Source of the DNA: Paenibacillus agricola
GTDB taxonomy: Bacteria; Bacillota; Bacilli; Paenibacillales; NBRC-103111
NCBI RefSeq assembly: GCF_011440305.1
Contig: NZ_JAAOIW010000002.1
Location: forward strand, 550,084 to 614,083
DNA length: 64,000 nt
Reading direction: 5' to 3'
A program made the translations under genes and the position numbers. Positions 27,328 through 36,579 of this stretch are shown piece by piece (the first letter of the stretch is position 1; each line of letters opens with the position of its first letter). The notes beneath the pieces were generated by a model, which had not been told where the DNA came from, did no database searches, and saw nothing but the letters and a program-made list of their open reading frames with translations.

Positions 27328-28015
27328 TGAATGTATAACCCACCCCCCAAACTGTTTTAATCAGTTTGTTTTTATGAATGTCTTCTCCAAGCTTCTTCCG
27401 CAAGGTACGAATATGTACCATGACCGTATTGCTGCCTTCATAGTAGGCATCGCCCCACACCTGCTGAAAGATGTTTTCCGCACTATAGACTTTCTTTGGA
27501 TAACTGGCTAGCAGATACAAAATATCAAACTCTTTTGGAGTTAGTTCAATAGGCTTGCCGTAAAGGAATACGGTGCGTTCTTCGGGATTGATGACCAGCC
27601 CGCCTGCCTCCAAAGCAGGTTTGCCCGCTTGCGTTGATTGATTAAACTGCATGGAACGCCTCAACTGGGCATTCACACGGGCAACCAATTCCATCGGGTT
27701 GAACGGTTTGGTCACATAATCATCTGCTCCTCTTATTAGTCCTGCAATCTTATCGAGGTCGGTCGCTTTGGCGCTTAAAAAAATGATAGGAAAGTGATGC
27801 TGCTCTCGAATTTGCCTTGTTACTTCATAACCATCCAGCTTAGGCATCATAATATCTAAAATCGCCAAATCAAGGGAATGCGTCAGAACAGCAGAAATAG
27901 CTTCCTGCCCATCAAATACTTTTATGCAGCGGTAACCCTCTTTTTCTAAATGCAATTCAATGAGGTCGGCAATCGCTGCCTCATCATCAGCTATCAGAAT
28001 TGTGATCGACTTCAT
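27320..28015 (-). CDS. vanR: VanR-type response regulator (OmpR family)
   Basis: 231 residues. Receiver with the acidic pocket ADDE, phospho-acceptor in LAILDIMMPKLDGYE, Thr/Ser (FLSAK) and Lys (TKPF); then an OmpR winged helix (ELTPKEFDILYLLASYPKKVYS ... VMVHIRTLRKKLGED). ATG at 28015 follows AGGGGTGGAAAGA. It is transcribed after vanY and vanZ and directly before vanS. Confidence 0.92.
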   Translation of the reverse strand: MKSITILIADDEAAIADLIELHLEKEGYRCIKVFDGQEAISAVLTHSLDLAILDIMMPKLDGYEVTRQIREQHHFPIIFLSAKATDLDKIAGLIRGADDYVTKPFNPMELVARVNAQLRRSMQFNQSTQAGKPALEAGGLVINPEERTVFLYGKPIELTPKEFDILYLLASYPKKVYSAENIFQQVWGDAYYEGSNTVMVHIRTLRKKLGEDIHKNKLIKTVWGVGYTFNG

Positions 28016-28035
28016 TCTTTCCACCCCTGCCTGAA

Positions 28036-28560
28036 TCACATAGACCCTTCTCTCGCTTGGATAACACTTGATGTACTAGCCATAAGGTTAGCACATAATC
28101 GGCAAGCAATGAAGCCGATCAAGCCCCCAGTGGAATTTAGTATGAGGTCGTCGACGTCAAAACTTCCAATAGAGAATATGGCCTGAGCACTTTCCAAGAT
28201 CAGACTTAAACCTAAAGAACGTATGAAGGCGCCTATAAATGATATCCTTTTCTTGTTTGACATTAAACCAAGAAAAATACCGAACGGCATGAATATTGCA
28301 ATATTCCCAATCAGGTTAATTAGATCATGATTCGATAAAACATGAATCGTTCTGTAGATTTCTTTAAAGGGTGTCAGATTACCTTCTTGTAATCGCCTTC
28401 TGATATATTCAGGGCTCCCCAAACTCCTCTTAAGCTGCTGCCAGAGAAATGTAATATCGATCGAGCCGAACTTAAATAGAATAATTTTGAATAATGCGTA
28501 CACATACAAGGCAAACAGTACCTGGATTTTAATATCATGCAACATTCTTTTTGATTTCAT
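28036..28560 (-). CDS. vanZ: VanZ family membrane protein
   Basis: 174 residues with about four hydrophobic helices and the VanZ core (NLIGNIAIFMPFGIFLGL; ILESAQAIFSIGSFDVDDLILNSTGGLIGF). VanZ gives low-level teicoplanin resistance in Tn1546; in lone clusters its role is unclear. It sits between vanY and vanR. Confidence 0.92.
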   Translation of the reverse strand: MKSKRMLHDIKIQVLFALYVYALFKIILFKFGSIDITFLWQQLKRSLGSPEYIRRRLQEGNLTPFKEIYRTIHVLSNHDLINLIGNIAIFMPFGIFLGLMSNKKRISFIGAFIRSLGLSLILESAQAIFSIGSFDVDDLILNSTGGLIGFIACRLCANLMASTSSVIQAREGSM

Positions 28561-28597
28561 TCCCCACCCTCACCTTCTTGAGACTCATGAGACCTGA

Positions 28598-29458
28598 TCA
28601 GGAAAATACGGTCACAATGACACCGTCCATATTGTTGCCTGAAATCTCATAGCGACCATTCTCCGGCACAGGGATGGTTGTGTTTTTGGAGACAGGATAG
28701 TAAGAAATTTCATAGGTTTGATGATCTATAGTAGTCGTAATGGTCTTCTGTTCTTTCAAGAAATCTAAATATTGCTCCAAGACAAAATTCTTTTCCTGGA
28801 TAATTGCGCTGTGGGGCAAACCAACATAGCGAAAATGCCAAGGCTCATACTGAATACCTGTGATTGCCGTTTTGTCCTTCGGATAACGTAAAATAAAACC
28901 GTATCTCCCTGCGTTTTTTTTCAACCACTTTCCTTCAGGCGCTTGATTCATCTCCGCTTGCGTAGATCCAATATCAAGCGATAAGCCTAAGTTATGTTCG
29001 CTATAGCCTGCGGGCAACGCATATTCAGCACCCATTTGTTGATAGAGCTGATTTTGTTGTTTGTCGTCCCGATAACCGCTGCTGATTAAAAATTGGCTAA
29101 TCCCTTCATTTTCTGCGGCTCCAATCATTGTTGAAAATTTTTGCACCAAGCTTGGCGACAAACGAATCGTGTTATCCAGTAAACCGAATCCCTTCACCAG
29201 CTCCTTATGCTGAAACAGATTGGCCGCTTCGGACTCTTTACCTCCTGGTGGTACAGGATGATCCTTATTGACCAACAATAAATTGCCTTTGTAAATCTGA
29301 TCTTTTGTTACTTTTAGCGTAAGCTCGTTCCTTTGAGGGATCCCCTCTTGAGCTTGATTGTCTACCGGTGGTTTCTCGGTAAAGACTTTCAATGGGTTTT
29401 GAGCAACTCCATAGCCAAGCAGTACAAGTATAACAAGCGAAAAAAACCACTTCTTCAT
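28598..29458 (-). CDS. vanY: VanY-type D-Ala-D-Ala carboxypeptidase
   Basis: 286 residues. Signal anchor at residues 5-20, then the M15B domain with the zinc motifs SEHNLGLSLDIG and EPWHFRYVG, and the ISSGYRDDKQQNQLY segment. The enzyme removes the terminal D-Ala of peptidoglycan stem precursors, outside the membrane. First gene of the vanY-vanZ-vanR-vanS unit. Without VanH, ligase and VanX it cannot produce D-Ala-D-Lac precursors. Confidence 0.92.
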   Translation of the reverse strand: MKKWFFSLVILVLLGYGVAQNPLKVFTEKPPVDNQAQEGIPQRNELTLKVTKDQIYKGNLLLVNKDHPVPPGGKESEAANLFQHKELVKGFGLLDNTIRLSPSLVQKFSTMIGAAENEGISQFLISSGYRDDKQQNQLYQQMGAEYALPAGYSEHNLGLSLDIGSTQAEMNQAPEGKWLKKNAGRYGFILRYPKDKTAITGIQYEPWHFRYVGLPHSAIIQEKNFVLEQYLDFLKEQKTITTTIDHQTYEISYYPVSKNTTIPVPENGRYEISGNNMDGVIVTVFS

Positions 29459-29555
29459 CCTTAGTCTCCTCCTAACCCTTCATACACTTTAGGATAAGAA
29501 AAACTATTTAAAAAGAAATGAGGTTAAAGATAAAGTTTTTCTTAAACTTTACATC

Positions 29556-29597
29556 AAAAAAGCCTCCTGTGAGCTCGATTGAACTCACAAAAGGCTT
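29556..29597 (-). terminator. Rho-independent terminator of the FAD oxidoreductase gene
   Basis: On the - strand, AAGCCT and TGTGAG arms (small bulges) form a 12-bp stem followed by T6. Confidence 0.8.
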
Positions 29598-29675
29598 CCC
29601 GATTCCACTTTCATTTCATATCCCGCAAAATTTAACCCTTCAGTCGCGCAATCCCACAAGCCATGCCCACAAGGC

Positions 29676-31553
29676 CTACACGCTAACTGCTGCGCCCCAG
29701 CGCTGCAAGGTTTCATCAATCATTTTGCTAATTTTGGCATTCATATCAAATTTGATATCGGTGCTGCCTTTGAAGGTGACAGCAAGCTTCAAGCCGCTGC
29801 GCCCCAGCAAATGGCGGTAGCCTTCACTAATCTCCTCGCGGCATTCGGGATGGCTTTCGCCGATCCTTGCCAATGCTATAATCGTGAACGATACATATTG
29901 GAAATAAAGCTCGTTGGCATCCGCCAAAAACTCTTTATTTTCGTCCTCATACGTCCATTTTCCTGGCTCTTCCTTCAAAATCGATACCAATTCCGGAATA
30001 ATTTCCTTATCCCCTAATAAGCCGAGCAGGAAAATCGCGGCATAACCCCGCACCTGGTTGTACTTGCGGCTTGTTTTCGGTACAAACGGATCCTTCTCCC
30101 GTACCGTCTCTCTTAGTACCGGAGCCGCCTTGGCGTTACCTAACATCGCAAGCGCAAAAGCGCTGTGCTTCCGTAGATGCTCCTGCTCCGTTTGGAGAGC
30201 CCATTGCTCAAGCTGCGGAGCCATGCTGCTTTTTAGACGGAAGGCTGACCATATCGCAAGGCCAGGCTTGATGCCGGACAATCCCGTCTTGATCTCTTCA
30301 GGATTCGTCAGCCAGCTTACGATTGGATTCGTTTCGTCAGCATGGGACAAGGTTTCCTTGAACCGAACCTCATCCTTCTCGGATAAGCAGCCGGTTTCCC
30401 GCAGCAAGGCGGTCAGCTCGGTATAAGGGACATCCTTGAGTGGCAGCTGCAAATGCACGGAAAGATAGGCGGCATAGGCAGCGGCTTCTCCGCATTTTTG
30501 CATGTCGCGCTTCATCCGTACGCAAGCGGCCATATCGTGGTCAACAGCCAAGCAACGCCCTGCTACGAGCAGGCCGTCAAAGCCTACAGGAATTAACGCG
30601 CCGAGCGGAACTGGAACTGTAAAGTTGAAGCCCCACATGCTGGAGGCGACAGTCCAGCGCTGCTGGAACTCGCTCTCAAATGCTAGGTCCTTGCTATGGT
30701 TATCCGCATTAGAGTAGGCGAAAAAAGCTGGCTCTTTCGAATATTGCTCATTCAGGAAGCCCTCTAATGTTACGTTGTCTTCACCTAATATAAATCGCCC
30801 TTCCCTAATCCCAAGCAAAGGGGCAATCCGCAGCATCCGGTTCTGATCCTCATACACCGGCCTTAGATGCGTGCGCAAGGTCGCAGAGGAAACAATCGCT
30901 TCAGACACACTAACGGCATCGCGCGGGTCGACATAGCCTGAATCGGTATAGCGGTAGGCTACTCTGCCTTGCTCCAGATGTACATACACATTCGAATACG
31001 GCTGTGCCTGCCCGTCAAAATCCCGTCCGCCGCGCAGCTCGCAGCCGGCCATTACGCATACATCCGCATCTCCAGTGCCATCAATGACGATAGCGCTCTC
31101 TGCTGTAAATCTGCCTTCCGGCGAAAACCATTCGATGCCGCGCACTTTTTTTCCTTCAAGCAGCACACCGGTTACCGTACTGTCAAAGTGAAGCGTTGCT
31201 CCTGCCTTTAAGGCTTCTTGCTCAAACACATATTTTTTTGTATCGCCATTAACGCCCTTGGAGGCTGTATAAATATGCTGCTTCTCCAGCTCCAGCGATT
31301 GGTCATCGATCGATTCGCATAATCCGCCCTTGCTGCCGAAATAATAGCCCAAAACCGAACCAACCGTGCCGGTTCCGCCCATGCTGGTCAGGCGCTCGAT
31401 GCCCAGCACGCGCAAGCCCTTTTGCGCTGCGGCAACAACAGATACAGCACCCGCGGTGCCTAATCCAACCACAATTACATCAAATTGCTGGTCGGCCTGC
31501 CCGCTAAACGGCTTACGGACAGCCTGCCCCTTATAGAGTCTTGATATATCCAT
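29676..31553 (-). CDS. FAD-dependent oxidoreductase with C-terminal HEAT-like repeats
   Basis: 625 residues. N-terminal dinucleotide fold VIVVGLGTAGAVSVVAAAQKG with the E at the end of strand 2 (GIERLTSMGG), and AIVIDGTGDADVCVMAG: FAD_oxidored family. The C-terminal third has HEAT-like helices (SAFALAMLGNAKAAPVLRETV; AIFLLGLLGDKEIIPELVSIL), an unusual addition. ATG at 31553 follows AAGGAGGTCATCGAAG; a longer in-frame reading lacks a ribosome site. Overlaps the upstream gene by 23 bases. Substrate unknown; sugar-linked in related Paenibacillus loci by inference. Confidence 0.85.
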   Translation of the reverse strand: MDISRLYKGQAVRKPFSGQADQQFDVIVVGLGTAGAVSVVAAAQKGLRVLGIERLTSMGGTGTVGSVLGYYFGSKGGLCESIDDQSLELEKQHIYTASKGVNGDTKKYVFEQEALKAGATLHFDSTVTGVLLEGKKVRGIEWFSPEGRFTAESAIVIDGTGDADVCVMAGCELRGGRDFDGQAQPYSNVYVHLEQGRVAYRYTDSGYVDPRDAVSVSEAIVSSATLRTHLRPVYEDQNRMLRIAPLLGIREGRFILGEDNVTLEGFLNEQYSKEPAFFAYSNADNHSKDLAFESEFQQRWTVASSMWGFNFTVPVPLGALIPVGFDGLLVAGRCLAVDHDMAACVRMKRDMQKCGEAAAYAAYLSVHLQLPLKDVPYTELTALLRETGCLSEKDEVRFKETLSHADETNPIVSWLTNPEEIKTGLSGIKPGLAIWSAFRLKSSMAPQLEQWALQTEQEHLRKHSAFALAMLGNAKAAPVLRETVREKDPFVPKTSRKYNQVRGYAAIFLLGLLGDKEIIPELVSILKEEPGKWTYEDENKEFLADANELYFQYVSFTIIALARIGESHPECREEISEGYRHLLGRSGLKLAVTFKGSTDIKFDMNAKISKMIDETLQRWGAAVSV

Positions 31554-32403
31554 CTTCGATGACCTCCTTCGACTGTTGAGCCTGGTAGCCTTGGTTAAAT
31601 GCCTGTAACGGATGGAGGCTGCCCTCGGACGGAAGCCAAGACCAGTTAGCCGCAAGCTCCTGCGGCCCTTGCGGAACATCCAGCCCAAACGCGCTGGAGG
31701 TAGCCGCAAGCGTCCATGAAGCAAGGCTGTCCGGGCGTGTACGCCAATATTCCTGCAGGCTATGCCGTGCTGCCGGCCAATCGGCTTCCGCATCGACGGT
31801 AAAAGTCAGGACGCGCTCGGATGGAAAACGGCCCTGTACGATTTGAGCCCGGTCGCCTGGCGGCTGAACAATCGGCATCGCCGCCTGCTCAGGCTGGTCT
31901 GTAGATAAATGGGCACTTATTCGCTTGGCGCCAATCGGTGAATATAGATGATCCGGCTGCGAAAACCGCCGGCTGGTCGTATCGATAATCCGGTCTACGC
32001 GAATCGTTTGAAAACCGGAGACATTGTAAAGCATCACCTCGAAGCCTTCGCCTAATGGGCGCACTTCTACGATCTCGGTTAAAAAAAGCACCTGCAAGCC
32101 TACATCTTGAATACGCTTGCATAAAACCGCATGAGCCCCTGGCAAATGAATCGGCCCGCCTCCCTGCTTCATCAAGCTGCGCTGCACAAGCTCTTCATGC
32201 AACGATTGTTCAAACGGGCTAAGCTGAATTTCAGCAAGCTTGCTATCAGCAGAGCCTGGATTAAAGGTTTCGATAAACTCTTGGCCTACACCTGCCGACC
32301 TTTCCACTACAAGCACCGGCTGCTCAGCAGCAAATGCTGCCCCCAAACCGGCAAAGGTTGCCCCGCAAACGAGCAGCGGATAATGCGTTGTTACAGCTGT
32401 CAT
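31531..32403 (-). CDS. FAD/NAD(P)-binding oxidoreductase-like protein
   Basis: 290 residues. The N-terminus (LLVCGATFAGLGAAFAA, then VLVVERSAGVG) is an FAD Rossmann start with a degenerate GxGxxG (GATFAG). VDRIIDTTSRRFSQP is the second FAD segment. Shorter than the family, so some catalytic parts may be missing. ATG at 32403 has GAGGGATG. It overlaps the next gene and probably works with it. Confidence 0.75.
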   Translation of the reverse strand: MTAVTTHYPLLVCGATFAGLGAAFAAEQPVLVVERSAGVGQEFIETFNPGSADSKLAEIQLSPFEQSLHEELVQRSLMKQGGGPIHLPGAHAVLCKRIQDVGLQVLFLTEIVEVRPLGEGFEVMLYNVSGFQTIRVDRIIDTTSRRFSQPDHLYSPIGAKRISAHLSTDQPEQAAMPIVQPPGDRAQIVQGRFPSERVLTFTVDAEADWPAARHSLQEYWRTRPDSLASWTLAATSSAFGLDVPQGPQELAANWSWLPSEGSLHPLQAFNQGYQAQQSKEVIEDGYIKTL

Positions 32404-32542
32404 TACGTCATCCCTCTCTTTTTCACATTCAATTTAACCGCATAAATCATTTAGCATGGATAATTAATCAACTAATATCTTCATTATACGACCATATGAA
32501 AAAGAGTAAATGGAGGAATATATGGAATCCATGGATTATTGT

Positions 32543-33361
32543 TTACGAATTCCGATACTCACTTGGCGACATCCCGATCTCTTGGCTGAACTTGCGGGCG
32601 AAATATAGCGGATCGGTATAGCCCACCTCTCGAGCGATTTCTGACACGGGCGCTTTGCTTGCAGTAAGCAGCTGCTTGGCACGGTCTATCCTCAGCTTCG
32701 TAATATATTGGACAACCGAATAACCGCTATACCGTTTAAACAAAACCGAATAATAGCTCGACGATACCGCAATCATTTGTGCCAATCCATCGCGCTCCAG
32801 CTTCTCATGGAAGTTTTGTTTAATATGCTCCATCGAAGCGGCAATGAGCCTGGCATTCTCATCCTGCTGAATTTGCCCATACCAATCAGACAGCTTCTGA
32901 AAAATATTGAGCAGCATGACCCTTGCTTTCCATTCGAAGCCCGCATTTTTATTGGTCCAGCAATGAAGCAGGCTTTCCATAAGGACGGGCAGCTCCTTCT
33001 GCTCCTTGCCAATAGACATCATCGGGGCAAACGGCCAGGCAACCGCATTGGCCTCAAGCGGCATTCCCGCCTGCACAGGAACTACATAGGGCTGGTAATG
33101 CACAGCAATATAACATAAAGTATCATCCGGATCCGAACGCAAATGAAATTGTTGGCCAACGCAAAAATGGAACACATCATCCCGCTTAAGCGGATAAGTT
33201 TGGCCCAGTATCTCCAAGGAGCCTTGCCCTCCAAGTATGTAGCAAAAATTATTCATGCTTGCCGCTTTACGGACAAAATGCTTGCCATTTGACCAAAACC
33301 GCTGGTCCCGGCGCAGTACATCTAATATATTCGGGAACAACCGGTCAAAATAGTCGTGCAT
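32543..33361 (-). CDS. AraC family regulator with cupin sensor domain
   Basis: 272 residues. N-terminal AraC_binding cupin (NNFCYILGGQGSLEILG ... DVFHFCVGQQFHLRSD), C-terminal double HTH (LAQMIAVSSSYYSVLFKRYSGYSV, ISEIAREVGYTDPLYFARKFSQEIGMSPSEYR). Soluble. It heads the two oxidoreductase genes on the same strand and is inferred to control them. Confidence 0.9.
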   Translation of the reverse strand: MHDYFDRLFPNILDVLRRDQRFWSNGKHFVRKAASMNNFCYILGGQGSLEILGQTYPLKRDDVFHFCVGQQFHLRSDPDDTLCYIAVHYQPYVVPVQAGMPLEANAVAWPFAPMMSIGKEQKELPVLMESLLHCWTNKNAGFEWKARVMLLNIFQKLSDWYGQIQQDENARLIAASMEHIKQNFHEKLERDGLAQMIAVSSSYYSVLFKRYSGYSVVQYITKLRIDRAKQLLTASKAPVSEIAREVGYTDPLYFARKFSQEIGMSPSEYRNS

Positions 33362-33534
33362 ACCCTCACCCCATCGGAATCCTAATTCGTTGATATATTT
33401 ATTATATCCTAACTAGGGACTCAGCGCGGATTCATCAGGCTTTGACAGCAGCTCTGCGACGGCGCTGGAGCAAACGATCAAAATGGCCGTTATCGTAGTT
33501 ACTACCATCCCTGTATTGATGGTTATCAGGATAG

Positions 33535-33570
33535 AAAAAGCAAAAAGGAGAGCTGCGCCCTCCTTTTGCT
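33535..33570 (-). terminator. Rho-independent terminator of the L,D-transpeptidase gene
   Basis: On the - strand, AGCAAAAGGAG / CTCCTTTTTGCT with a 9-base loop, then TTTTTC. It overlaps the last bases of the gene. Confidence 0.8.
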
Positions 33571-35098
33571 AACCTAACCAATGAAATACCTTACCTTTCG
33601 CCGATTCATTCGGGGTTACAATTCCCGCAGGCAACATCCCAGCTTGGGGACTCCCATCAGGAAGAACCACCGTTGCCGGCCCATCCCCAGAGGTGTTCTT
33701 CAGCTCCGTATGAAGGCTCGCCCGGATCGAAACATTCGTACCCTTAGGAATGTACGGATACAAGTCCTCGATATCTGCATTCGTCAGTCGGATGCAGCCC
33801 AAAGATAAATTGCCCCCGATTGAATCAGCATCATGAGTTCCATGTATAGCGATTGCGCCCATGCCGAGGGCAAAGCTGCCATATACATTCGGTTGCTTGC
33901 CTTTAGGCTCCTTCACTCTTTCTGCAACAGTAAAGCTCCCCTCCGGTGTGGAATTGTTAGCTCCCAGCCCGACTGTTTTCTCCATCAGCAAGGTTGAGCC
34001 GGACAGCAGCTGAAGCGAATGCTCGCTTTTTCCGACCACGATTCGAAAGCGCTCAAAGCCCGCCCTCTGCGAATGAGGCAGCTCTGCGAGATTAGCGTAA
34101 AACATATCGCTAATCTGCTTGGCCAATGGATCGAACACCCATCCGCCATCGCCGTTGTAGGCTTTGGTGATTTGGTTGGAGCCCGACCGCATTTCATTGG
34201 GGATAAAGCTTAAATAGTTGTTCGGGTAATCCGCTGCCAGCTTATCCAGGGTTTCTGGCGGAACGCCGTTATCGGAGATATAGGCCTCCAGCGCCGTACG
34301 CACAAGATTGGCCCCCACCTCCGTTAGCGTGGTTAGCCTTCCATAATCCGCATTAATAAAGCGAATTTTCACGGTTTGGTCATGGGAAGCATTGTATTGC
34401 GCCACGACAAATGCCTTCGCTTTTTGCGTTTCGTCCGTCAAAGCAACTGCTTGCTTTTCTGGGTTTTTACCACTATAGGCGACTCCGTAAAGCCATATAT
34501 TTTGCCCATGGTTGGCTTTAGCCAATTCTAGCGCTTTGTTATACAAATCATGCTCAATTTCCTTTTGGGGCTTGCCATAGTTCATGTACATGATGAAAGG
34601 CATATCTACGGTTTCATATGTAATTTCTTTGCCTATCCCCCAAAAGCTAAAGGTGGAAACCGTTGTGGAGATTGCGTCCTTTGCAAAAAACAGCCCCCAA
34701 AGAACAACGTTCAGCAGCAGGAGCAGCAGCAAGATATTTTTCCAAAATCGGGGTAAACCACCGCTTTCTTTATAGCTAATAGGTGGCTCATAGGCCGCAA
34801 CCGGAAGCGAAAGGGGCTCTTCCTTTTCCAGCCTACGAATAGCGTTTCCAGAGGAAAAATAATAAGGGGATGGGTAACTCCTCCTGCATGCGTTGTAATG
34901 GAAAACCGCTTTATCAACCGCGCCCTGCTTCTCAAACTTTTGACCCAGCCTATAATGCGCTTCTGGGGAATGCGGATCCAAATACTGGATCACCTTCTCA
35001 TAATACAGCGGGTCACTGCGGCTTATATATAAATTTTTAGTAAGATGCACCATCTCCCCATCCAAATGATTTTTAAAACGGCTTCGGGTTTGATCCAC
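33569..35098 (-). CDS. L,D-transpeptidase (YkuD) with N-terminal TPR-like region
   Basis: 509 residues. Cytosolic N-terminus with a TPR-like unit (DPHSPEAHYRLGQKFEKQGAVDKAVFHY), one membrane helix (LLLLLLLNVVLWGLFF, about 122-138), and a C-terminal YkuD domain with the HGTHDADSIGGNLSLGCIR catalytic motif (His, Ser, Cys, Arg all present). The enzyme makes 3-3 peptidoglycan cross-links or anchors proteins to the wall. GTG at 35098 follows GGAGGTTTTCGC; upstream in-frame codons lack a site. Confidence 0.9.
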   Translation of the reverse strand: MDQTRSRFKNHLDGEMVHLTKNLYISRSDPLYYEKVIQYLDPHSPEAHYRLGQKFEKQGAVDKAVFHYNACRRSYPSPYYFSSGNAIRRLEKEEPLSLPVAAYEPPISYKESGGLPRFWKNILLLLLLLNVVLWGLFFAKDAISTTVSTFSFWGIGKEITYETVDMPFIMYMNYGKPQKEIEHDLYNKALELAKANHGQNIWLYGVAYSGKNPEKQAVALTDETQKAKAFVVAQYNASHDQTVKIRFINADYGRLTTLTEVGANLVRTALEAYISDNGVPPETLDKLAADYPNNYLSFIPNEMRSGSNQITKAYNGDGGWVFDPLAKQISDMFYANLAELPHSQRAGFERFRIVVGKSEHSLQLLSGSTLLMEKTVGLGANNSTPEGSFTVAERVKEPKGKQPNVYGSFALGMGAIAIHGTHDADSIGGNLSLGCIRLTNADIEDLYPYIPKGTNVSIRASLHTELKNTSGDGPATVVLPDGSPQAGMLPAGIVTPNESAKGKVFHWLG

Positions 35099-35204
35099 GC
35101 GAAAACCTCCATTTCTGCAAACCAGCTTTTGCAAAAAGAACGCGAGTAATGGTTTCTGGTTACCTTTTGATGGCTAATCCTGGATATACCCATTCAATTT
35201 TTGT

Positions 35205-35219
35205 GATACAATTCGTATC
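35205..35219. promoter_or_regulatory. palindrome upstream of L,D-transpeptidase, candidate operator
   Basis: GATACAATTCGTATC, identical to 10404-10418 upstream of the pilus operon; here the arms extend by one more pair (TGATAC/GTATCA). About 107 bases before the GTG start. Confidence 0.45.
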
Positions 35220-35392
35220 ATTATATGCACACTCTTTCTATAGAAACACCTCCCGCTTCATCTAATTCAACCAAACCACATTTTACTTTTGCAAAAAACC
35301 TTTCCTATCAGCATTTATGCATGCAAATTTCTAGTTGTATAAAAATATTACGATACATTATGTATCTAGTCAATATGTTTATTGTACATATG

Positions 35393-35421
35393 AAAAAACC
35401 TCCACCCTATGGGAAGAGGTT
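35393..35421 (-). terminator. Rho-independent terminator of the nucleotidyltransferase gene
   Basis: On the - strand, AACCTC-CCC / GGG-GAGGTT arms with 2-base bulges, then T6. Confidence 0.75.
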
Positions 35422-35448
35422 AGCATAAATGGACAATCTCGCCTGCCA

Positions 35449-36243
35449 TTAGTCCCAAATCCTTAAGTACTTCCTGTACAATTCATCCAAAATTTCCGTG
35501 GGGTCGTTCTGTTCCCCTTGAAATGAATTCGCATATTCTGTCATTCGAAACGTCTCTAGCTGAATAAACTCATTGATGACATCAATACGTGGCTCTAAAT
35601 CCATCTCATCGCCGAACATTTTTTTGTCGAGCAATAGGTCCATCTTTTTTTTAAGCTCAGGCTTACCAGCAAGCAGGTCCTCGACCAATTCCTGAAATAA
35701 AATCGGTGGGTTTGTGTTGTACTTTTCAATCCACAAGCATGCTAATATCGGCCGCAGCACGTAGAAATACTTTTTGATGTTCACATGCTCACCTTGCAAA
35801 TATTTGCGAAAGTTTCCTTTTGCCATACTAAGATAATGGTGCATAGAAGCCTTCGGGGAAAACACCTGCTCCTTGACCGCCCTCATTTCTTCCCTGAAGC
35901 CATAGCTTTCCTGATAAATAATGCTGGATTCCAGCCACTCCAATAATGGTGGATTCGATTTTCTGAACAGCTTTAGTGCCTTCCTGATATCCCAGCCGTT
36001 CATGTCGAGCAGGTCATTGATCGGCACCTCGACCACATCCCTTTTTTCATCAATCGACAAGTACCAATCACGCTGCCTAATGTAAACGAAGCGCACATCA
36101 TAATCGCTATCCTTGGACGGAAATCCCCAAGCGCGGCTCCCGGACTCCACAGCAAATAGCACCTTGATTTGATGCCCCTGCTCAATCTCTTTCAATTTTT
36201 CCAAAATCGTATCTTGCATCGCTTCATGTATCGTTTCCTTCAT
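35449..36243 (-). CDS. YcgL/RlaP-type predicted nucleotidyltransferase
   Basis: 264 residues. Polymerase-beta-like core GSRAWGFPSKDSDYDVRFVYI gives the GS...DxD metal motif; the rest (FRKYLQGEHVNIKKYFYVLRPILACLWIEKY) matches the PF10127 family. Members are linked to RNA repair or unknown function. ATG at 36243 follows AAAGGATG. No RNA-repair ligase is adjacent. Confidence 0.85.
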   Translation of the reverse strand: MKETIHEAMQDTILEKLKEIEQGHQIKVLFAVESGSRAWGFPSKDSDYDVRFVYIRQRDWYLSIDEKRDVVEVPINDLLDMNGWDIRKALKLFRKSNPPLLEWLESSIIYQESYGFREEMRAVKEQVFSPKASMHHYLSMAKGNFRKYLQGEHVNIKKYFYVLRPILACLWIEKYNTNPPILFQELVEDLLAGKPELKKKMDLLLDKKMFGDEMDLEPRIDVINEFIQLETFRMTEYANSFQGEQNDPTEILDELYRKYLRIWD

Positions 36244-36333
36244 AGCCTACATCCTTTTCCCGTCAAATGACCCAATGCCTTTTTTTTCGGCAATCGTAAT
36301 GGTCGCTTCTACAGTCAGCGATATTTATATATG

Positions 36334-36522
36334 TTATTTCCTTCTTTTAAATACGCTAATCACTTCCTTGGAGGAGCCTTGCTGCTGGTTCGTATCAAAG
36401 CAAGAGACTAATTCCCAGCCTTGGTAGCCCATCGCATTAAGCTCGCTATCAAATTCAGTTAAACCCAGCTTTCCCCCCACACGCCTGGTCTCCCCCAAGC
36501 TTTTTTTTGCTGCCTGCCACAT
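36334..36522 (-). CDS. small DUF4177-like protein
   Basis: 62 residues. GGKL...ELNAMGYQGWELVSCFDT...VFKRRK matches the DUF4177 pattern (LN..G..GWELV...VFKR) over its whole length, including the MW start, although residues 3-15 differ from the usual EYK start. It begins just after the helicase terminator; the nearest AAGGAGG is the 3' arm of that hairpin, 16 bases before the ATG, so expression is uncertain. Confidence 0.55.
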   Translation of the reverse strand: MWQAAKKSLGETRRVGGKLGLTEFDSELNAMGYQGWELVSCFDTNQQQGSSKEVISVFKRRK

Positions 36523-36531
36523 CTAAAAATC

Positions 36532-36562
36532 AAAAAAGCCTCCTTATTGTACAAGGAGGCTT
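36532..36562 (-). terminator. Rho-independent terminator of the DEAD-box helicase gene
   Basis: On the - strand, AAGCCTCCTT / AAGGAGGCTT with a 7-base loop, then T6. Confidence 0.9.
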
Positions 36563-36579
36563 CTGTTATTTCCAACAGG

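Larger units (their letters stand above)
35099..35448. other. intergenic region of the L,D-transpeptidase and nucleotidyltransferase genes
   Basis: Contains the promoter region of the transpeptidase with the palindrome at 35205-35219, and the terminator at 35393-35421. Nothing else was recognised; it is AT-rich. Confidence 0.6.
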
